A stretch of DNA of 64,000 nt from assembly GCF_031455295.1 (NCBI RefSeq), contig NZ_JAVDSL010000001.1, positions 2,108,001 to 2,172,000 of the forward strand, given 5' to 3'. Made by a program: the position numbers and the translations under genes. This DNA is from Leifsonia sp. 1010. Its GTDB lineage: Bacteria; Actinomycetota; Actinomycetes; Actinomycetales; Microbacteriaceae. Of the stretch, positions 58,305 through 64,000 are shown piece by piece (within the stretch, counting starts at the first letter, position 1; each line of letters starts with the position of its first letter). The notes under the pieces were generated by a model, which worked only from the letters and a program-made list of their open reading frames with translations, did not search any database and was not told the origin of the DNA.

Positions 58305-58339
58305 CCATCCCGCACTCGAAGCAAGGACCCATCCCATGA
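58301..58339 (+). CDS. Twelve-codon bridging ORF between fruA and ptsH
   Basis: The peptide is MTIPHSKQGPIP. Its ATG overlaps the fruA stop as ATGA, and its stop overlaps the ptsH start as ATGA, so a terminating ribosome could pass from fruA through this ORF to ptsH. No ribosome binding site beyond the coupling is evident. It may be a translational bridge rather than a functional peptide. Confidence 0.4.
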   Translation: MTIPHSKQGPIP

Positions 58340-58605
58340 TCGAACGTCACGCCACCATCGCCAGCTCCTCGGGACTCCATGCCCGACCCGCCAAGCTGTT
58401 CGTCCAGTCGGTGCAGGAGAAGGCCATCCCGGTCACGATCGCCGTCGGCGACGGACCAGAGCTGGATGCGCGCAGCATCCTCTCGCTCATGGGCCTCGCC
58501 GCGAGCAAGGGGACGGTCGTCACCCTGCGCTCGGACGCACCGGGCGCTGAGGGAGCCCTCGACGAGCTCGTGGAACTGCTCGAGACCGACTTGGACGCCG
58601 TCTAG
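58336..58605 (+). CDS. ptsH: HPr family phosphocarrier protein
   Basis: The 89-residue product carries the phospho-His H15 in SGLHARPAKLF and the region around S47 (ARSILSLMGL) that is regulatory in Gram-positive HPr; actinobacterial HPr may not be phosphorylated there. AAGGA lies nine bases before the ATG. It completes the fructose operon with EIIABC; enzyme I is not in the window. Confidence 0.94.
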   Translation: MIERHATIASSSGLHARPAKLFVQSVQEKAIPVTIAVGDGPELDARSILSLMGLAASKGTVVTLRSDAPGAEGALDELVELLETDLDAV

Positions 58606-58632
58606 GAGCGGGCTCGATGCCGAAGGAGTGGA

Positions 58633-58708
58633 TGGTGCCCCCAGTAGGATTTGAACCTACGGCCTTCTGCTCCGGAGGCAGACGCTCTATCCCCTGAGCT
58701 ATGGGGGC
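58633..58708 (-). tRNA. tRNA-Arg (anticodon CCG)
   Basis: A 76-base gene on the minus strand folds into a full cloverleaf. The 7-bp acceptor is GCCCCCA/TGGGGGC, the D-arm is AGCTCAGGGGATAGAGC, the anticodon stem is TCTGC/GCAGA with loop CTCCGGA and anticodon CCG, and the T-arm carries GTTCAAATCC. The discriminator is A and CCA is encoded. It reads CGG codons. A TAGCCT box upstream at 58720-58725 is a possible -10 element. The gene for its synthetase, argS, is about 840 bases away on the other strand. Confidence 0.95.
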
Positions 58709-58793
58709 CAGGGTGTTCTCCAGGCTAGCATCCCGTCGGCCACCACCGTGAAATCGGCGGGGCCGGCGGGTGCTCGCGAGGACGGCTGCCGGC

Positions 58794-59408
58794 TCAGGAG
58801 GCGGGGATGTTCCCCAGCACGCTCTCCATCAGCGGCGCCGCGTCGCCCGGCTCGAAGAACGCGCCCGACTCGGACACGATCCAGTACGGGCCGCGGAAGA
58901 TCTGCACCTGCCCGCTGCTGCCAGCCTTGAAGTAGCCCTCGACCTCGGGCGGAACGCCGTAGGTCGGAACCGGCTTCGCGTCGGTGATCGCCGCGTTCTT
59001 CAGGCTCTCGAGCGCATCCGACGGCGGCTTCGCGACGGCGATCTGCACGACGTCGCCGGAGGTCTGGTTCTTCCAGGCGCACGAGACGCCCTGCCAGTCG
59101 ACGATCTTCTTCTCGAGGGTGCCGTCCTTGGCCGCGTAGTCCGGATCCGGTCCGTAATTCGGGTTGAACGCGTAGAGCTGGTCCGCGGTGAGCACCTGGT
59201 CGCAGGTGATGCCGACGGGCGTCGGGGGAGCGGTCGGCGTCACCACCGGCACGGGAGTCGCCGTCGGCGTCTTGGTGGCCGACGCGGAGGCGGTCGGCGT
59301 CTTCGACGGCGTGGGCGTCGGCGTGCAGCCGGCGAGCGCGGCGGATGCGAGGAGTCCTGCCGCGACGGTTGCGGTCAGAAGGGCGAAACGGCGGGTGGAT
59401 GAGGGCAT
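58794..59408 (-). CDS. Predicted lipoprotein of unknown function
   Basis: The 204-residue product has a lipoprotein signal ending in LAGC (about residues 25-28), a long Thr/Pro/Ser-rich linker and a C-terminal domain with GITCDQVLTADQLYAFNPNYGPDPDY and VSCAWKNQTSGDVVQIAVAKP. Two Cys (in ITCDQVL and VSCAWKN) may pair. The fold resembles cell-surface DUF-type lipoproteins of actinobacteria; the function is unknown. The start at 59408 is the ATG before the signal peptide. Confidence 0.78.
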   Translation of the reverse strand: MPSSTRRFALLTATVAAGLLASAALAGCTPTPTPSKTPTASASATKTPTATPVPVVTPTAPPTPVGITCDQVLTADQLYAFNPNYGPDPDYAAKDGTLEKKIVDWQGVSCAWKNQTSGDVVQIAVAKPPSDALESLKNAAITDAKPVPTYGVPPEVEGYFKAGSSGQVQIFRGPYWIVSESGAFFEPGDAAPLMESVLGNIPAS

Positions 59409-59549
59409 TCGGCTCTTCGTCTCTCTGTTCGGCACGCCGTGCGGGAGCGCGCGTCGCGATGACCCTATCAATTCGCGCGCCGCGAACCCGACGGCCCGCC
59501 GTGGCCCGCCGACGCCGGGCCCCACGGCCGCCCGGTAGAATCGATCCTC

Positions 59550-61238
59550 ATGACTCCCGCTGACCTCTCCGCCGCCCTCCTCGACATCGTGACGACGGTG
59601 GTCGAGCAGCGACGAGCGGCCGGCGCGGACATCCCCGAGCTCGCTCTCACGGTCGACGACGTGCCTCTAGAGCGCCCGAAGAACCGCGACCACGGCGACT
59701 GGGCGTCGAACGTGGCGATGCGCCTCGCGAAGAAGGTCGGCGCGAACCCGCGCGAGCTCGCCGAGCAGATCGCCGCGGCCGCCGCCGGCATCGACGGCGT
59801 CGCGTCCGCCGAGGTCGCCGGACCCGGTTTCATCAACTTCCGCCTGGAGGCCGCGGCCGCCGGGCAGCTGGCGAAGACCATCGTCGAGGCCGGCGACGCG
59901 TACGGTCGCGGCGACGTGTACGACGGCCTGACCGTGAACCTGGAGTTCGTCTCGGCCAACCCGACCGGCCCCGTCCACATGGGCGGCGCGCGCTGGGCGG
60001 CCGTCGGCGACAGCCTGGCCCGCATCCTGCAGGCCGAGGGCGCCGACGTGACCCGCGAGTACTACTTCAACGACCACGGATCGCAGATCGACCGGTTCGC
60101 GCGCAGCCTGCTCGCCGCGTACCTCGGTGAGCCCACGCCGGAGGACGGCTACGGCGGCGGTTACATCGGCGAGATCGCCGAGCGTGTCGTGCAGGGATTC
60201 GACGGCGACCTCGCCGCCCTTCCGCGCGAGCAGCAGCAGGAGGTGTTCCGCTCGGCGGGCACCCAGCTGATGTTCCAGGAGATCAAGGACCGCCTGCACT
60301 CGTTCGGCGTCGACTTCGACGTCTACTTCCACGAAGACTCCCTGCACGAGTCCGGCGCGGTCGACCGTGCCATCGCGCGACTGCGCGAGCAGGGCCACAT
60401 CTTCGAGGCCGACGGCGCCATCTGGCTGCGCACCACGACGTTCGGCGACGACCGCGATCGCGTCATCATCCGCTCCAACGGCGAGCCCGCCTACATCTCC
60501 GGCGACCTCGGCTACTACCTCGACAAGCGCGAGCGCGGCTTCGAGCAGAACATCATCATGCTGGGCGCCGACCACCACGGCTACATCGGCCGCATGATGG
60601 CGATGGTCGAGGCGTTCGGCGACAAGCCGAACGAGAACCTGCAGATCCTCATCGGCCAGATGGTCAACCTGGTGAAGGACGGCGAACCCGTCCGCATGTC
60701 CAAGCGCGCGGGCACCATCGTGACGCTCGACGACCTGGTGGATGCGGTGGGCGTCGACGCCGCGCGCTACGCCCTGGTGCGCTCCTCGACCGACTCGCAG
60801 CTCGACATCGACCTCGACCTGCTGACCAAGCGCAGCAACGAGAACCCCGTCTACTACGTGCAGTACGCCCACGCGCGCACCCGCTCGGTGGCGGCGAACG
60901 CCGAGAAGGCCGGAGTCGACCGCAGCGTCTTCGCGCCGGAGCTGCTCACGCACGAGACCGAGTCGGCGCTGCTGGGCGGTCTGCAGGAGTTCCCGCGCGT
61001 GGTCGCCCAGGCGGCCGAGCTGCGCGAGCCGCACCGCGTCGCCCGCTACATCGAAGAGCTCGCCGGCCTCTACCACGCCTGGTACGCCGTCCGCGACGGC
61101 TCGACGCGCGTGCTCCCGCACGGCGAGGAGCCGGTGACCGACCTGCACCGCACCCGCCTCTGGTTGAACGACGCGACCGGCCAGGTGATCCGCAACGGCC
61201 TCGGCCTGCTCGGGGTCTCCGCGCCGGACCGCATGTAG
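59550..61238 (+). CDS. argS: Arginyl-tRNA synthetase
   Basis: The 562-residue class I synthetase has the N-terminal Arg-specific domain, the HIGH-type motif HMGG in [35 protein letters not shown], the [19 protein letters not shown] block, the KMSKS-equivalent RMSKRAG and the DALR-type anticodon-binding C-terminus. TAGAAT sits eight bases before the ATG with no ribosome binding site, so the transcript is probably leaderless and no T-box or attenuator can be upstream. It is followed by a DUF2993 protein, lysA and hom. Confidence 0.97.
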   Translation: MTPADLSAALLDIVTTVVEQRRAAGADIPELALTVDDVPLERPKNRDHGDWASNVAMRLAKKVGANPRELAEQIAAAAAGIDGVASAEVAGPGFINFRLEAAAAGQLAKTIVEAGDAYGRGDVYDGLTVNLEFVSANPTGPVHMGGARWAAVGDSLARILQAEGADVTREYYFNDHGSQIDRFARSLLAAYLGEPTPEDGYGGGYIGEIAERVVQGFDGDLAALPREQQQEVFRSAGTQLMFQEIKDRLHSFGVDFDVYFHEDSLHESGAVDRAIARLREQGHIFEADGAIWLRTTTFGDDRDRVIIRSNGEPAYISGDLGYYLDKRERGFEQNIIMLGADHHGYIGRMMAMVEAFGDKPNENLQILIGQMVNLVKDGEPVRMSKRAGTIVTLDDLVDAVGVDAARYALVRSSTDSQLDIDLDLLTKRSNENPVYYVQYAHARTRSVAANAEKAGVDRSVFAPELLTHETESALLGGLQEFPRVVAQAAELREPHRVARYIEELAGLYHAWYAVRDGSTRVLPHGEEPVTDLHRTRLWLNDATGQVIRNGLGLLGVSAPDRM

Positions 61239-61256
61239 CGAACGGATGACGACCGG

Positions 61257-62054
61257 ATGAGCGACAACACCACCCAGGTGATTCCCGAGCCCCAGGCCGC
61301 AGCACCGCGCCGCCGGCGGCCACGGTGGCTCCGCCTCCTGCTCGCCATCGGCATCCCCGTCGTCGTGATCGTCGTGCTGCTCGTGGTGGTCGACACGGCC
61401 GCGCGCGCGTACGCCGAGCAGCGGGTGTCCGACGAGATCGAGAAGAACCTGCCGGCCGACATCCGCGGAGAGGTGACGACCCACATCGGCGGCTTCTCCG
61501 TGCTGCAGCAGTACCTGTCCGGCTCGTTCCAGCGGGTCGAGCTGGATGCGCCGAAGCTCGTCGTGCAGGGGGCCCCGCTGAGCGCGACCGTCGTCGCCAC
61601 CGGCGTCCCTGCCGACTTCTCGAAGCCGATCGCCGACGCCACCGGCACCCTGCGCATCAGCCAGGAGTCGCTCAACACGCTCGTCAAGATCCCGGGCGCG
61701 ACCGGCGACATCTCCCTCGGCGACGGCACGATCGGCTACGACGGGAAGATCGACCTGCTCGGCCTCCCCGTCGGCTACACCGTGACGGCGACGCCCGAGG
61801 CGGCCGGCAAGCAGGTGCTGCTGAAGCCGGACAAGGCCAACCTGACGACCGGGGCCGGCGACGTCAACCTCAGCCGCCTGCTGCAGGCCCTCACCTCGCA
61901 GGGCCCGTTCCCGGTGTGCGCGGCGCAGTACCTCCCCGACGGCGTCGAGGTGTCCGACATCCAGGTGACCCCTGGCCACGCCACCGTCGAGCTGACCGCG
62001 AGCGACTTCGTCCTCGACCAGAAGTTCATGGCCAGCAAGGGGAGCTGTTCGTAA
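61257..62054 (+). CDS. LmeA-like DUF2993 lipid-binding protein
   Basis: The 265-residue product has a membrane anchor (about 24-48) and a DUF2993 beta domain with SVLQQYLSGSFQRVELDAPKL and TGTLRISQESLNTLVKIPGATGDISLGDGTIGYDG. DUF2993 proteins such as LmeA bind phospholipids and aid cell-wall glycolipid maturation in mycobacteria. It lies 18 bases after argS and probably shares its transcript. A terminal Cys-rich stretch (AAQYLP and SKGSCS) is unusual but short. Confidence 0.83.
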   Translation: MSDNTTQVIPEPQAAAPRRRRPRWLRLLLAIGIPVVVIVVLLVVVDTAARAYAEQRVSDEIEKNLPADIRGEVTTHIGGFSVLQQYLSGSFQRVELDAPKLVVQGAPLSATVVATGVPADFSKPIADATGTLRISQESLNTLVKIPGATGDISLGDGTIGYDGKIDLLGLPVGYTVTATPEAAGKQVLLKPDKANLTTGAGDVNLSRLLQALTSQGPFPVCAAQYLPDGVEVSDIQVTPGHATVELTASDFVLDQKFMASKGSCS

Positions 62055-62176
62055 CACGCACCGAGCGTGTCGTGCGGCCTGGATAGACTTCTGCTGTCAT
62101 CTCCACCGGCTTCAGGGGCCAATCCGGGTCCGCTCGCCTAGGAGACCCCCACTCGTCGCCACCCGTGAGGTTCCCT

Positions 62177-63634
62177 ATGGCTGATTCTGTCGCTGCGTCC
62201 AACCCGCTCGCCCCGCCGTGGCTGCATGTGCCCGCGGATGCGAACGCGCTCGCCCCGGGCCTGTGGTCCCGCACGGTCGATCGCGGCTCAGGAGAGCTGA
62301 TCGTCGGCGGTGTCGCCGCGAGCGAGCTCGCCGCCCGCTTCGGCACGCCGCTGTATGTGATCGACGAGGACGACGCTCGGGCGCGCGCCGTCGAGGTGCG
62401 CGAGGCGTTCGACCGCGCGTTCGCCGAGATCGGCACCGCCGCGAAGGTCTACTACGCCGGCAAGGCGTTCCTCAGCATCGAGGTGGCGCGGTGGATGTCG
62501 GAGGCCGGCCTCAACATCGACGTCTGCAGCGGGGGCGAGCTGGCCGTCGCGCTGGCCGCCGGGGTCGACCCCGAGCGGATCGGCTTCCACGGCAACAACA
62601 AGTCGCTCGTCGAGATCGACCAGGCGGTCGAGGCCGGCATCGGCGCCATCATCATCGACAGTGTGCAGGAGATCGGCCGCGTCGCCGCCGCGGCCGAGCG
62701 CCACGGCGTGCGGCAGAGCGTCCGTCTGCGGGTGAACAGCGGCGTGCACGCGCACACCCACGCCTTCCTCGCGACCGCCCACGAGGACCAGAAGTTCGGG
62801 ATCGCCCTTGAGCACGCGGCAGAGGCCGTCGCGCTGATCCGGTCGCACGCCTCGCTCGCGTTCCGCGGCCTGCACTGCCACATCGGCTCGCAGATCTTCG
62901 GTGCCGACGGTTTCGCCGAGTCGGCCGCCCGGCTGCTCACGCTGCACAAGCGGCTCCTCGCGGGCGGCGACGTGCCCGAGCTGAACCTCGGCGGCGGTTT
63001 CGGAATCGCCTACACCTCCGCCGACGACCCCGCGCCGATCGGCGAGCTCGCCCGGCGCATCGCGGAGACGGTGGCGGCGGGATGCGAGGAGCTCGACATC
63101 CCGACGCCGGTCGTCGCGTTCGAGCCGGGCCGGTCGATCATCGGGACCGCCGGCCTCACGCTCTACACCGTCGGCACGACGAAGGATGTGCCGGTCGCGT
63201 TCCAGGACGACGGCGAGACCGCGGTCCGCCGGTACGTCAGCGTCGACGGCGGGATGAGCGACAACGCCCGCCCTGCGCTCTACGGCGCGGACTACTCGGC
63301 CAGGATCGCGAACCGCGTCTCGCCGGCCGCTCCCGCCCTCGTGCGCGTCGCCGGCAAGCACTGCGAGAGCGGCGACATCGTCGTCGACGCGGAGTACCTG
63401 CCCGGCGACGTCGGGCCCAACGACCTGCTGGCCGTGCCCGCCACGGGCGCCTACTGCTGGCCGCTGTCCAGCAACTACAACCACCTCGGGCGGCCGCCGG
63501 TCGTCGCGGTGCGCGACGGGGAGGCGCGGGTGATCGTCCGCGGCGAGACCATCGAGGACCTCCTCGCGCGCGACACCGGCTACGCGGCGCCCGCATCCAC
63601 CGTTTCCGCGTCGAAGGAGCGCAGCCAGGCATGA
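62177..63634 (+). CDS. lysA: Diaminopimelate decarboxylase
   Basis: The 485-residue fold-III PLP enzyme makes lysine from meso-diaminopimelate. The PLP lysine is K96 in VYYAGKAFLS. Other blocks are GLHCHIGSQIFG, GGGFGIAY, the EPGRSIIG substrate site and the CESGD motif with the catalytic Cys. The ATG at 62177 has GAGG six bases upstream; the GTG at 62165 does not. The gap of 122 bases from the previous gene is too short for a full lysine riboswitch. Overlap with hom (ATGA) couples the two. Confidence 0.95.
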   Translation: MADSVAASNPLAPPWLHVPADANALAPGLWSRTVDRGSGELIVGGVAASELAARFGTPLYVIDEDDARARAVEVREAFDRAFAEIGTAAKVYYAGKAFLSIEVARWMSEAGLNIDVCSGGELAVALAAGVDPERIGFHGNNKSLVEIDQAVEAGIGAIIIDSVQEIGRVAAAAERHGVRQSVRLRVNSGVHAHTHAFLATAHEDQKFGIALEHAAEAVALIRSHASLAFRGLHCHIGSQIFGADGFAESAARLLTLHKRLLAGGDVPELNLGGGFGIAYTSADDPAPIGELARRIAETVAAGCEELDIPTPVVAFEPGRSIIGTAGLTLYTVGTTKDVPVAFQDDGETAVRRYVSVDGGMSDNARPALYGADYSARIANRVSPAAPALVRVAGKHCESGDIVVDAEYLPGDVGPNDLLAVPATGAYCWPLSSNYNHLGRPPVVAVRDGEARVIVRGETIEDLLARDTGYAAPASTVSASKERSQA

Positions 63635-64000
63635 TCGAGTACCGCAACCTCCGTGTCGCCCTGCTCGGGGCCGGCTCCGTCGGATCGCAGGTGGCCCGCC
63701 TCCTGCTCGAACAGGGCGACGAGTTCGCCTCCCGCATCGGCGCGCGCCTCGAGCTCGTCGGCATCGCCGTCCGAGACGTGGATGCGCCGCGCGACGCCGA
63801 CCTGCCGCGCGAGCTGTTCACCACCGACGCCTCCTCGCTCATCCTGGGCGCGGACATCGTCGTGGAGCTGATGGGCGGCATCGAGCCGGCCCGCGGCTAC
63901 GTGCTGGAGGCGCTGAACTCCGGCGCCGACGTCATCACGGCCAACAAGGCGCTGCTGGCGACGCACGGCCCCGAACTGTTCGACGCCGCCGAGCAGGTCG
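63631..64000 (+). CDS. hom: Homoserine dehydrogenase, 5' part (3' end outside window)
   Basis: The first 123 residues show the N-terminal NAD(P)-binding domain of homoserine dehydrogenase: RVALLGAGSVGSQVARLLL, the VGIAVRDVDAPRD segment, and DVITANKALLATHG. The catalytic part lies beyond the window. The ATG overlaps the lysA stop by four bases. It feeds aspartate semialdehyde into threonine and methionine synthesis. Confidence 0.93.
   Translation, partial: MIEYRNLRVALLGAGSVGSQVARLLLEQGDEFASRIGARLELVGIAVRDVDAPRDADLPRELFTTDASSLILGADIVVELMGGIEPARGYVLEALNSGADVITANKALLATHGPELFDAAEQV

Noticed and set aside
59409-59549. Possible T-box or attenuator upstream of argS
   Set aside because: The -10 box sits eight bases from the start codon, leaving no leader in which such an element could fold.
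62055-62176. Possible lysine riboswitch upstream of lysA
   Set aside because: The 122-base interval is shorter than a lysine riboswitch and I see none of its conserved junction motifs.

Overview
The window is GC-rich chromosomal DNA from an actinobacterium. The gene set and the argS-lysA-hom order fit the Microbacteriaceae, possibly a Leifsonia-like organism; that placement is inference, because no rRNA is present. Supporting signs are a DtxR/IdeR-type iron box, an HspR-type HAIR inverted repeat, several promoter-to-start distances that imply leaderless mRNAs, actinobacterial repair proteins (UdgX, LigC, a stand-alone LigD-type polymerase domain) and many 4-base ATGA/GTGA gene overlaps. I see no prophage, insertion sequence, CRISPR array or rRNA. 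Coding density is very high. No gene-free stretch exceeds 300 bases; the longest is 49301-49542, which holds a dispersed repeat.

Layout. 1-7400: the 3' part of a HerA-like ATPase, an AI-2E family transporter, a small SHOCT membrane protein, a coupled operon (toroid-fold protein, histidine phosphatase, NAD(P)HX dehydratase), and an MmyB-type regulator divergent from an SDR. 7400-14700: an AlkZ-like DNA glycosylase, an alpha/beta hydrolase, a DUF2000/Lrp divergent pair, an aldo/keto reductase, a Clp ATPase with a HAIR element, and a lipoprotein. 14850-25150: a class A penicillin-binding protein, a coupled pair (putative 3-methyladenine glycosylase plus HD protein), a membrane protein with an apparent frameshift at a G7 run, a zinc alcohol dehydrogenase/Nudix pair, small membrane proteins and a lipase maturation factor. 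25200-29500: isochorismatase-like hydrolase, EEP nuclease/phosphatase, and a DNA-repair island (LigD polymerase domain, UdgX, LigC). 29500-38950: iron-regulated SIP domain protein, a three-gene coupled operon (disulfide oxidoreductase, HExxH mini-protein, SDR), crotonase, arginase-like protein, PspA, TPM-domain protein, PuuD-like amidotransferase and Pcm. 38970-45735: a sugar-uptake operon (ROK regulator, solute-binding protein, two permeases, GH4 glycosidase, BadF-type sugar kinase). 45900-54320: lipoprotein, epimerase, MscS channel, AbiEi/DUF559 protein, msrB-msrA, an ABC exporter pair and an RlmC-like RNA methyltransferase. 54430-58610: a complete fructose PTS operon (DeoR regulator, 1-phosphofructokinase, IIABC, HPr). 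58630-64000: tRNA-Arg(CCG), lipoprotein, argS, DUF2993 protein, lysA and the start of hom.

How genes work together: two sugar systems (an ABC importer with intracellular GH4 and kinase; a self-contained fructose PTS), a base-excision/end-joining repair group, envelope-stress genes (PspA with a TPM protein, MscS), oxidative repair (MsrA/MsrB) and the entry into aspartate-family amino-acid synthesis. The points most worth a second look are two families of dispersed intergenic palindromic elements, a 12-codon ORF wedged by ATGA overlaps between the PTS IIABC and HPr genes, a perfect hairpin just inside the sugar permease gene, the G7 frameshift, and the small HExxH protein coupled to two oxidoreductases.
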